From Edaphochlamys debaryana (lineage: Eukaryota; Chlorophyta; Chlorophyceae; Chlamydomonadales), in the NCBI GenBank assembly GCA_016858145.1, contig JAEHOE010000016.1:930001-994000 (forward strand): DNA of 64,000 bases, given 5' to 3'. Within the stretch, counting starts at the first letter, position 1; each line of letters begins with the position of its first letter. Of this stretch, positions 52,701 to 62,897 are shown one piece after another. Position numbers and translations under genes: made by a program. A model generated the notes under the pieces. It had not been told where the DNA came from. It did no database searches and saw only the letters and a program-made list of their open reading frames with translations.

Positions 52701-52856
52701 GACATCACTCGGCGCGTGGAGCTGGCGCTGGGGGTGGGCAAACGAGCGGCCGCCAAGGCAGCCAAGTCCGACCCGTCGGAGGAGCATTTGGTCGAGGCGC
52801 GGGAGCCATCGCGGTACGGCCTCGTGCCCATGAGGAGCGGCAGTTTGCGCGTCTGA
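34718..52856 (+). CDS. TmcB-like multipass membrane PAS/TPR protein, copy 2
   Basis: Starts MKKKAAPR at 34718 and ends SLRV-stop at 52856. It is collinear exon for exon with the first copy, with the same phases and domain order: LFGVLYTLSK N-terminus, multipass region, TPR-like helices, PAS domain (about 40522-41196), second PAS (about 41877-42285), weaker PAS-like segments, disordered linkers, C-terminal membrane segments including SLFVVSFFLLAAFVLYM. No frame break was found, so both copies look intact. The linkers differ in length and content (for example a Gly/Asn insertion near 46263), while the TPR and PAS exons are almost identical, introns included. It sits between ABCG-A on the same strand and ABCG-B convergent to it. 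The role is inferred to be sensory; no cofactor-binding motif was recognised. Confidence 0.88.
39826..39836 (+). other. 11-nt micro-exon of PAS copy 2
   Basis: AGGAACTACCG between a CGCAG acceptor and GTCAGT donor. It encodes RNY and two bases of an Arg codon, identical in protein to the copy-1 micro-exon, with one silent change. Confidence 0.78.
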
Positions 52857-54874
52857 GTCTTGGGGCACAGAGCTGGCCGACGAGCCGCAGGGCAGGGCGT
52901 TTTGCTGTGGACCCGCCTCCAGACCCAATGGAGGATATGCTGTCAGGATACCGCTGCCAGGCCCGAAGATGGATTCCAAAACGCCGGAGCCCCTGTGAGC
53001 CAGCTTGTTGAGCCTGCAGCGTGAGCCTGGAGCCCAGGACCATGACAGCGGCTTGTATGCAAGCTCCAGTGGCTGAGAGGAGAGGCCCTTGAGTCGAGGG
53101 GCATGTGACGCAAAGCAAACGTGTGCGCTGGCACTTGTTGTTGGGGAGAAACGCACGCATGTGAAAGTGGCCAGACCGACGGGGAAGGCGGCTTTGAGGA
53201 AGCCCGGCCGGAAGCTCGTGTGGAGTGCACACTTGTACTAGCGGTCTGGGTCGGTGCTTATGTCCAGGTCTTTGAACGTCTCTGCTGATTTTGCTTCAGT
53301 TCTTACCATTAGCTGTGCGCTAGACAGAGGATGAGTGCAAGGGCTGGGCGATGAGTGCACACGTTGTGCAACAAGACCGGCAAGGGATCAAGCGGGGGCG
53401 ATTGCCTCAGGTTAGCGTTTTGACCAGCGTTGTGTGCGTTAGGATGGAGCATGTATGACTGCAAGCTTACACTGCAGAGTGCTGGGGGCTTACTAGAGAG
53501 CATAGTCACTGCATGAAAGTTTACAGTGACCAGGGGTGGTGCGCAATGTGGGGCTTGCACTCACTCCTGCAGAGGGTAACACCATGCATCAATCGTGCTG
53601 GTGAAGTCGATAGTCGTTTACGTCGTGTAATTACCGTGGGTGCATGTGAGGCGGGCTTGACTGCCAGGTGGTCGGGGCGGGCCACGCACTGATAACAGAT
53701 AACGGTCCCCGTGGGTCATTGACCGGTGTGCATGAGTGGGTCATGACGACTTTGCAGTGCTGGTCGTATTCATTAGGGTACGCTGCAACTTAATGCTGTT
53801 ATCATTGCTTTGCGCAAAGCCGGTCGGGGGTTGGGGCAGTACCGGTACTCTGGACGCTTCCTCGTCCAGCACGTTTATTGTGGCTTGCTATTTGCTCATG
53901 TTGCGGTTGGCTTGTCTTATGCAGTGAGTCGAGACCTGAGCAGGCATACTTGATTGGGGTTGGCCCGGTCCGTGACAGCTGACCAGTGAACTGATGTTGT
54001 TGTACCTGTGAGAGGGATGCCAATTGGATGAACGGTCCCATGATGGCTTGGCGTTGATTGGGCCCCCTGTGCCTGTGCTGGTCTGCCGCCCGTGCTCCAC
54101 TAGCGTGTGGTGAGCCCTTGAATGCTTCTGTGAAGGTCGCATAGTGGGTGCGCTGGCTTTCATATTGGCACGTGTTGCTTGCGTAGTGTGGTGGCCCAGT
54201 TACTTACACTGGGCCGCATCCCGGCTTCTGTGCGCAACCATATGCAACCTCAACTACAGGGGCAAAAGTCTTGCAAATAAACAGGTCGTCGTACGGCACG
54301 AGCGGCTTCCCGACGGCACGTGAAGGGCAGATTTCTGGGTCCATATTCCAAGTCTGGCTCCGTGCAAGCCCTCAAACCCTCTCCAGCCATCACCCAGCCA
54401 GCATCAGCACCAGCGCACGCAAAGGAAGCTCGCAGACGCAAGGCTTGATTGATAAATGTGATGAACGACAGTAGGGCGGGATACATACCTTATTGAAAGT
54501 CCCGAATCCCACAACCCATGGAACCGCAAGCGCCTAGATGTAACTTCACACTGAAGGGGCTGCCTGCAGGCAGTCCAGCTGGACGCACCCGCGCATCCCA
54601 GCCACTAACTCTGGAGTTCAGGTGTGTGCCCAGGCACAGTGCAATGTTCCAGAAGGACGCTCCTCCGGCGAGTGCCGCGTGGCGGACAAATATGATCACA
54701 CAAGTACTTGGTTGCATATATACAGCATTCTATAGAATTCAGCCCTGCTCGGGGCTCCTGCATGCATGCTGGCTAGGGACACGCGCGCATGCACACCACT
54801 CGCCAGCCATCCTTAGCATGTACACGATAAGGGGGAACGAACTTGTCCCACGCCTATATCTTTGGCCCTTGATC
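52857..54874. other. Convergent intergenic region, no gene seen
   Basis: 2 kb between the 3' ends of PAS copy 2 (+) and ABCG-B (-). Only short frames without domains are present. TGTAA occurs on the + strand at 53626-53630 and on the - strand at 54204-54208; each could serve the gene that points into the region, at 670-770 bases from its stop. Confidence 0.5.
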
Positions 54875-57800
54875 CTAGATCCTGCCCGTCCAGTAAGCCA
54901 CGTGGAGCGTTGCGAGCTTAATCAGCTCCATGGCAGCGCACTGCGCCGCCAGCACACCAATGTTGCCTGAGTACGACAGCCCTGTCACCAGCTGCCGCGG
55001 GAAGGCCTGCATGCCAGGCAACGTCTGCCCCGTCTGCGGGTTGACCAGATTAATATGGGTGAACTCGGTCTCGATGAGCGCCGAGTAGGCGTAGGTGAAG
55101 AAGCTGGTCTTGTGGATCCACTCAAAGTAGGCGGGCACCTGAGGTAATGGGGTAGCAGCAAGTATGTAAGAGCCAAGGCCAGCAGGGCCCCGTCCCACTG
55201 CACCCGTCCCACGTCGAGGCCCATGCACGACGACGGCCAGGAAAGCTCTGGCATCCCTTCGCCACAGAAGATAGCACCACTGCTGTCAGGCTTCGTCCAC
55301 GTCGTCCTCAACCCTCGCTCTTCCCTTTGCCTTGCTCACCGTAGTCGTGAGGAAGCCCCCGAAGGCCACGCAAATCATGATGCAGAGCATGGCGCTCAGC
55401 AGCCCCGCCGTGACGGTACGGGTCAGTGCGGCAAAGCAGGCCCCGATGCCCTCCGAGATCATGTAGAACATTAGTAGTACGGCATAGAAGATGAAGAAGC
55501 TTGAAGCAGAGGCCTGTGGGCAAGAGGTTCGTTGGGGGGGGCTATATGTGGGGCGAGGAACGTTGAGACTCTCACGGTTGGAGAAGCTTGCAGGGTGATG
55601 CGAAGCCCCCAGCCCCATCATCCGGCAAGCGATATTAAGTAGATGCGGTTGGCGGCGTGAGTACACGGCCCCCCAAGTAAGGTTGCCGCATGAGGGCCCC
55701 TGCCTTGCCCTGTGTGCCCGAACCCCAACCGGGAATCCACTCTATGTCTGGCTGCTGCTACGCATCCCCCAACGTCACATTTGCGCCGCACTCACCACGA
55801 AGCCCGCCATGAAGTACAGGATGGTGAGGAAAATGCTGACCTGCGCCAGCGCGAACGGCAGCAGCACCGAGTACCGCGCCAGGTAGTAGGCGGTGACGGA
55901 GTAGAGCCGGTCGTCCAGCTCGCGCTTAAGCAGCACGCGCTCCTCGTGCCAAGTGGCCACTGGAGGGGGAAAAGAAAGGTGCGGGAGATGCTGTTGGGGA
56001 GGTGCAGGCAATGGCAGCAAGCAGTCACGCCAGGCAGAGCCGCACACATGAAGCAGGGGCCCCGCCCGTGGCCTTCTTTCCGCGCCGCAGCTCCCCCGCC
56101 GCCCGCGACCCAGCCACCGGCCACCGCAGGAATCCCACGCACCCGCCGTGTTGGGCGGCACGTTGCCGAACGTGCAGAGCATGACGAACACGCAGGTGGA
56201 ACGGGCATAGTCACCCTCCCCCAGGATGTTGTTGAACCTGTGGGCGGGAATGGGAATGAATGGGAAGGCAGGGGGTTGGCTGGCGCGGCTTAGGCAATCA
56301 ACGAGCTCAGGAGTAGCTGCCTTTGTCAGAGGCAGGGCTACCCCAAGTGACGGGGTGGACGAGGCAGCTTCCGTTTGGCGTACAGCAGCAGCAGGCCAAT
56401 GTGGGTACGCCGCCATGCAACACTGCCGTACACGGCGTCCTCCTCTGCCCCACCTACCTCGCGTATACCAGGCCCACGAAAAGGGCGAAGCACACGTACT
56501 GCGCCAGCTCTCGTGTCAGGTACAGCGGGTCCCGGGACCACGTGCGCCTGTGGGGGAGAGGGGATGAGTCACGCGTGCTGAGGACTTGTGTACACGCAAG
56601 GCGCAGGGCGCTGCGTGCCCACTACCGGTTGGGGCAACCGGCGGGATGTGAGCGTGTTTGGGACGTTGGCGTGGAGTGCCGCACTGGCGGGTGGGGTTCG
56701 TTCAGTGCAACCATCGCCCCGGCCATCCCCAGCTTACCACCGGCGCAGGGCCAGGATGACGACCTGCAGGTGGGTATCACAGCGAAAGGCCGGAAGGTGG
56801 TGTGAGTGCATGTAGCTGGGCCCCAGGCAGCATGGCTTGTCAGGGTGGGCCATACGTGCGTGTCCCCCACCTTGTACCACAGCGGAATGCCGAGGGCCGC
56901 CTGCCTGACGTCAGCATCCGATGCGCCCTCCGCGTCGCCTCCGCCTCTGAAGCAGCAGCGTCCGAAGCAGCTGGAGTTTCCAGCACTGCCGGCCTCTGCA
57001 CCGCTGACGCCGCTGCTGCTAAAGCGAAGGAGCATGCGCCGCGAGGCCGGCAAGCTCCTGCTGAGACTGGGCCGGACGTCATCGTCTCCGTCCCCTGACG
57101 GGCTCGGCAGCGCAACCGTCGGCACCAGGCTGCCACATGAGCTGCCGCTGCCGCACGGCGAGGGGCGCTCGTCCTCGACCACCTTGTCCCCACGGATCTC
57201 GAGCACCACTTCGCCCGCGGCCTGCTCCCACACCGCTGCCTCCGCCGGGGCTCCCGTCCCTGCCTCAGCCTTCCCATCGGCCGCCTCCAACGCTGTGCAC
57301 GAGGGCCCTTTGGGAGCCGCGGGGCCAGAGACCAGCCGGAGCTTTCGTCGCGAGACCTGCGGAGTCGTGTTGTCCTTGACCCAGCTGTCGCCCCACAGGC
57401 CCTCGAAGCCCGCTGCGTAGGCGGACGTGAGCTGGTCGACCGCCTCGGCGCCGCTGCGGGTCATGACCTGGAGGAAGTAGTCCGCGGGGTTCTTGAAGGA
57501 GGGGCAGCTGCGGGCGGGGGGGAGGTGGGAAGAAGCTTGAGCGGCAGGGCTCACACGGCAGAATGCCGGCTAGTTGGGCGTGGAGATCCAGATCTAAGCC
57601 AAGTTGATGTGAAGAAGAGGGTGTGGGGGTCGGCATAACCTGGGGAGCGGAGCATCTCACCTGAATCCGGCCCGGGCGAAGAAGCCCACAGCGCCTGCCC
57701 AGGGTCCACCGTACACCTGAAGTGACACCAGGGAGAAGCAGGGCACAGGCAGGTGTCAAGAGCTGAGAGGTGTGGCCGTTATGACCCGCGTAGTGAACAG

Positions 57801-59203
57801 GAGCTTCCATTGCTGAGGTGCCGTCGCCCCGGCTCACCACCCTGCCCCCCGCCAGGAGCATTAGGTCGTCGAAGACCTCCGTGATGTCTGAGTTGGGCTG
57901 GTGGAGCGTGCAGATCTGCGTGGACATGGGGAACGGGCCGTGGGCTCTTCAGGCACTGAGCAACTAAGCCGTCAAGTTGAGGGTCCCCACACACAGAGCG
58001 AGGGCACTCACCACTGTGCGGCCCTTTCGCGCCAGGCGGGACAGCGCTGCCACCACCCCCATGGCCGTCTCGCTGTCCAGGCCGCTGCTGGGCTCGTCCA
58101 GGAACAGCAGCCGAGGGTCCTGGGAGGGGAAGGGGGGGCGCGAGGGGGAAGTTGGTTAGGAAGGTCAGCTGAATGGCCTGCCACTGCAGGCCCGCCCGGG
58201 TCCGCCACAGGCCCACCGCACTGCGGCCCCTGCTGCCGTATGCACCTTGACCAGCTCTGCGGCCACGCTGGTTCGGCGCCGCTCGCCCCCGCTGACTCCC
58301 TTGAGGCCCCTCAGCTCGTCACCGATCAGTGTGTCCGCACAGGCGAGCAGATCCTGCGTCGGGCAAGGGGCACGTAAGGCGAATTAGAGGCGTGAGAGTT
58401 TGGGGAGGGCCAAGGGACAGGGGACGATTGCCCCTGGATGGCCCCTGGGTGGCGCTGGGTGCCACCTCATCACCTACCAGGTCCCTGAGTGCCTCCTCCA
58501 CGAGTGTCCGCTTGGTCTCCAGGGGTATCGCATAGGGGAGGCGCAGCTGAGCAGAGGCGAGCACCACCTCGCGGACCTGGGGGCGTGGCAAGGGCGGCCA
58601 GCAGGGGAGGCGAACAGCAGGAGGTGGTGAGGTTGCGGCAAGCAAGGGCGTTAGCCACGTCGGGCACGCCGTGTAGTCCCGTCCCCGTTGCTCATTCGGC
58701 CACACTGCCCGCGCCACGATCCTCACCGTGGCGCTAGGCAACAAGACGTCTTGTTGCTGCACGTACGCCGACAGCTCACGGACGGCGCCAGCAGCGCTGC
58801 AAGGCACACCGTTTAGCAGCACACGCCCCTCCACCTTGGCGCCTCGCGTCTTGCTACTTATGCAGGCCAGGGCGTCAAGCTGGAAGGGCATGCATGATGG
58901 GCACGAACGACGGTATGTAACCCAGCGTTAAATGTGCGTTAAGTGTTGCATGTGGTGGGTTGCCTAGTGCTGGTTTGCCATTGTTCTGCTCGTCTTCATT
59001 TATGCACCGTTGCCCGGCTCGCTCACCATGGTGGATTTTCCGGCCCCTGAAGGGCCAAGCACGGCGAGCAGCCGCCCAGGGCTCGCCACGCCTGAAGCAT
59101 CGCTCAGGAGGTCCTTCAGCTCGCCGGTCGCACGGTCCGTGGTCGAGACGCAGAGCCCCGACCATTGCAGGTGAACGCCGTTACACGTCGCTTGATGTGC
59201 CAT
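54875..59203 (-). CDS. ABCG (WBC) half-transporter, copy B
   Basis: Fourteen exons on the minus strand: 59027-59203, 58727-58879, 58478-58576, 58246-58353, 58012-58119, 57838-57915, 57661-57716, 56871-57507, 56738-56763, 56458-56547, 56143-56237, 55796-55959, 55340-55513, 54875-55138; 2229 nt, 742 aa. Twelve exons have exactly the same length as in copy A, including the 637-nt linker exon whose sequence has drifted. Motifs: [42 protein letters not shown], then the membrane half ending GRI-stop. In exon 11 it reads [13 protein letters not shown] where copy A has [13 protein letters not shown]. Divergent from START-like B with 261 bp between starts. Expected to dimerise in a membrane; substrate unknown. 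Confidence 0.95.
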
Positions 59204-59464
59204 TACGGGCTCGCATGCACCCTATGTTGTGGAGGTAGAAGGGCGTGCCACTTTGTCGCACTTGGCGCGCGCCTTATCCCTTCGAGTGTGAGGCCGAAAG
59301 GGGCCGAATGCACGGGCTTGCGGTGGTTGAGCCGTACCGGCTGAGCGCACATAGCCTTGAATAACATACATATTACCACTGTCAAACACACTTAGCAAGT
59401 TTAGCTGCCGCGGGCGTAGCTCCGTTCGTTGCCTCTCATCATCATACCTTGTAAACCCGCCAAC
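59204..59464. promoter_or_regulatory. Divergent promoter region, ABCG-B / START-like B
   Basis: 261 bp between the two ATGs. The minus strand carries GATAAGGC (59271-59278 on the + strand as GCCTTATC) 67 bases before the ABCG-B start, matching the position of the octamer ahead of ABCG-A. The START-like side is A/T-richer than its surroundings (59360-59405). Confidence 0.6.
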
Positions 59465-61807
59465 ATGGTCTCCGCCACATCAGGAGACAATTGGAAGGTT
59501 CGCGTCAGCAACAAGAAGGGTTACCTTTTGCGCGCGGAGGCGACCCTTGACTGTCGCATGGATGCGTTGAGCTTCTTCAATCTCAGCATGCACCCAGGTG
59601 CGTCACCGCAGAAGCTTTCAGCAGCTTATGGCCTGAGCTGAGGTATGTCGCCCTTCCGCCGCACAGGCTTGAGCGCATTACTAGGGTCGAGCGATGAGCA
59701 CAAGGACGCACGCGTGCTTGTAGCAGAGCCGCGCTATAAGGAGGTGACGGTAAGCGGTGATGGTATTGGCTTTGGGGGCGACGGGACGGGGGGCCCGACG
59801 CCAACGGCCGGCCGGCGGGGCCCGTGCCCCTCTCATCATGCACGCGCCTTGCCCTACCTAGCCCGACGCACCGAGCGCTTTGGAACTCCGACGGCGCCCG
59901 TGGCGGACTCTGGAGCTTTGCCTCACCCTGCACAACATTGCCTCGTTCGTTTGCTGCACCGCTCCCCTCTGACACGCGCCCCTACCTCTCCCCTCTCACG
60001 CGCCCCGCCCTCGCCACACCTTACGCTGCCACCGACGCTCGCCCCCAAATATAAAGGTGCTGCACACAACGGATGGTGACGGAGTCCTGCGCAACAAGCA
60101 CCACGAATCGCTGCTGCACCTCACCGAGGACCGGCGCAACCCAGATGCGCTGGCCGTGACCTTCAAGGCGCTGCAGAGCGTGAGTATCAGCACCGGCTCA
60201 TCATACCGTTCCGTCCGTCATGCAGCACCCAGCCGTGCCGGAAGTGTCGTACCGCACGTACGTGCGTACCCCAAGCCATGCCTCCACTAACTCCCCTCGC
60301 TGATATTATTGCGTCCCGCAGACGTGCTTCAAAAAGTACACGGGGACCACGGTCTACCGTCCCGTCACCGACCCCGCCACGGGCCGTGTGGTGGGCAGCA
60401 GGGCGGAGTCAACACAGGACATACTGCCAAAGGGTGGGTACTTTCTACTTACCTGGGCAGCGGTAGGCATGACTTCATGGGGCGGCACGGGCGGGCTGTG
60501 CTGCCCGTGGCGTGAATGCGGAAGGGCGCCGGCACCACACACGCCCCTGCATCGCACTGCCTAGGGTGCCCGCCCGCAACCCTCTTCCCCCCCTCCCTCC
60601 CTTCGCCGCCCCCGTACAGGCACACCGCAGTGGCTGTCGAGGATGCCTCTGGTCGGCCGGATCCTGAGAGGTTCGTACGGCGCGGGCGCCATGCTTCGCA
60701 GCGTCGTTGTCGCCACTAGTGCCACCAGTGGAGTCATGCAGCAGGCTGCCGTTCTATCTCCGGTGGACAGTTTCCCCGCGCCCTTGTCCATTTCCCCTTG
60801 ATATTGCGGCCCCCAAACAGGCCCCAAGCCTCCATGACCCCCTCCATGACCCCCGCTGTTGCTCCCACCCTCGACCTTCTTGCAGAGGCCTGCCTCAAGC
60901 ACGTCCGGGGCCTGGTGCTGGAGCTCGACGCGGCAGCTAACAAGGTGCGTGCGCGCAGACTCCCTGCACCCGGACCGAAGGGGTCACCCGCATGTCATCA
61001 AGTGTCGTGGGTGGTTACGCTTGAAAAAAGGGCCGAGCGAACGACAGTGCTTCAGCGTTTCGACTGGCGCCCTGCCGCCCTGCCTGCCTGATAGCCAGCG
61101 GCAGGACCAGGGGTGACCGTTAACCCCAAGACGCTTACCCACTGAGGCGTCACATACACTGGGGCGCCGCCCTGCCGTACGCACTGCCAGCGTGCGAAAT
61201 AGAAATAGAAATAGCTAACGCCGGGTTTACCCCTGGCGTGGGTTAAGGAGGGCGGGTTGGTTAGACCCGCCACCTTGGACAGCCAGCGTGCGAGCTAGCC
61301 GGTGGGAGGCCCGTGACCCGTAAGAGGTTACCCACCGACGGCAATCCCGCCCCGCCGCAGGTCGTCGCCCACGCCGCTGCCACGGGCGTGTCCCACGCGG
61401 AGGCTGTGGAGGCGGTGTGCGACCCCACGGGCGAGTGGGCGGCCAAGCAGGCGGAGGAGCTGCGGCAGGCGGCAACGCAGCGGCAGCAGGGGCTGCGGAG
61501 CTTCGCATTCGACGACGCATGGGAGGAGGAGGAGGAGGACGACGACGAGATCGACACGGTGAAGGAGGGGGACGAGGCGGGGGAGGAGCGGGAGGGGGAG
61601 CGGGAGGGGGAGCGGGCGGGGGAGCGGAAGGGGGAGCGGGAGGGCGAGGGGCAAGGGGACACGGTGGAAGGCGCGGCGACGGGGGTGGACGGTGAAAGAG
61701 ACGGGGTAAGCAGCCGCAAGGCGGCGGTGCTAGCGGCGGGCATGGAGCGACACGCTTCAACTGCCAGCGACGACGTGGGGTCGTGCGCCACGGCTGACCA
61801 GTCGTGA
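59465..61807 (+). CDS. START-like (SRPBCC) candidate protein, copy B
   Basis: Seven exons: 59465-59597, 59667-59749, 60057-60179, 60322-60433, 60620-60670, 60886-60944, 61361-61807; 1008 nt, 335 aa. Starts MVSATSGDNW. The core matches copy A: NKKGYLLRAEATL, LSMHPG, RYKEVTVLHTTDGDG, ALAVTFKALQSTCFKKYTGTTVYRPV, GTPQWLSRMPLVGRIL, EACLKHVRGLVLELDAA, then VVAHAAATGVSHAEAVEAV. It differs in a long charged tail: after EEEEEDDDE come repeated EGERE/GERxGE units and a Ser/Ala-rich end (TADQS). The small exon 60620-60670 has a weak donor (GAG|GTTCGT) but is confirmed by the matching exon of copy A. Family assignment as a lipid-binding START-like fold is tentative. Its neighbour ABCG-B is transcribed away from it. 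Confidence 0.72.
61196..61214 (+). repeat. GAAATA short tandem repeat
   Basis: Three GAAATA-type units inside the last intron of START-like B. Confidence 0.8.
61565..61660 (+). repeat. Coding purine repeat, GAGCGGGAGGGG units
   Basis: Imperfect 6- and 12-base G/A units inside the last exon of START-like B give alternating Glu, Arg and Gly. The matching site in copy A is cut short by a stop. Confidence 0.8.
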
Positions 61808-61827
61808 ACACTATGGGGACGCGGAAC

Positions 61828-61868
61828 CCCAGTTAGGGCCCAGTTGGACCCAGTTGGGCCCAGTTGGA
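61828..61868 (+). repeat. Tandem CCCAGTTGGA/G repeat
   Basis: Four near-perfect 10-bp units directly downstream of the START-like B stop. Each unit is nearly self-complementary. Confidence 0.8.
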
Positions 61869-62752
61869 CGGTTAGTACCTGGTGGCCAGTGCTTCGAAGC
61901 TGCTTGGGCGCTAGCGCGCAGGTGGCGAGTGTTGCTGTACCGGTACTGTAGATGAAGAGACATGGGGGGGCTCGCATGTACATGATGAAGAAGCGTTCGT
62001 ACATATGTCAGTGCAGGATGATGAGACATGACAGGCATACCGTAGAGAGGAAGGAGTGGGAGGTATGAGAAGGCTGGGAAGAGGGAGAGAGGGAGGAGGA
62101 GGGGGAGTGCGAGGAGGAAGAGGGGGAGCCTAGGTGGTCGGGGGCTGAGCAAAACCTACAAAGTAAGATGGGGGATGTGGTTTGCATGGTGGCTCCTGAA
62201 ACCCTCATGCATGCTTCAGTGATGTGGGGGATACGTGGAGTCAGTGCTGTCGTGAAACGGGTGCATTCAGCAGTCCTTGGTGGCAGGTTGCAATGAGGGA
62301 ACTTCCTTCAACTTCCGGCAGCACGGCAGCTGCTCGCACCCTGACGAAACCCGGTCTGGCTGTGCAGAGACGCGACCCCAAAACGTATTGATGCGAGGCC
62401 TGATGCGAACGATAAGAGAACAATAGAAAAGATACGCCCTGGGGTCTTGGCGTCCATCCAGCCTGGACCGTCTGTTCACGGTCCATTCCGTAATGGTACC
62501 GGACCAATGTTGCCCCGGTGGTGAAGCAACCTACGCTAATGCCACGATGCAGGCATAACTAATATACGGTAAGAATATGAAGAGCGTGCATGTATGTACC
62601 ATTTCCATTATCTGAATCACGGGATCCTGTATGTGCGTGTCGACCACCACATCTTCAAGCGCAGCATGTTGGCACGTGCCACCTAAGATGAACTTGACAG
62701 TGCAGCTGTCCAAGTCCTGTGTATCTACCTAAGCCACCACCCAACCACTGTC

Positions 62753-62757
62753 TTACA
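62753..62757 (-). promoter_or_regulatory. Candidate TGTAA poly(A) signal of ABCG-C
   Basis: TTACA on the + strand reads TGTAA for the minus-strand gene, 141 bases past the stop. Confidence 0.5.
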
Positions 62758-62897
62758 TCAAGACTACACCTAAGAACAGCAATGTGAGGGCCGCTGCTGT
62801 GTATGACGTATTGATCTGAGGGGGTAGAGGGGAAAGGGCCGAGCAAGCCCCTTCCCCCCGCACCACCGTCTACCACATTCACGGCAGATCCTAAACC

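Larger units (their letters stand above)
61808..62897. other. Convergent intergenic region
   Basis: No gene is supported. It has a 10-bp tandem repeat just behind START-like B, a purine-rich tract at 62044-62130, and a TGTAA on the minus strand at 62753-62757, 141 bases behind the ABCG-C stop, a good poly(A) candidate for that gene. Confidence 0.5.

Noticed and set aside
54250..54970. Plus-strand frames overlapping the ABCG-B end
   Set aside because: No domain, and one overlaps the last ABCG-B exon on the other strand.
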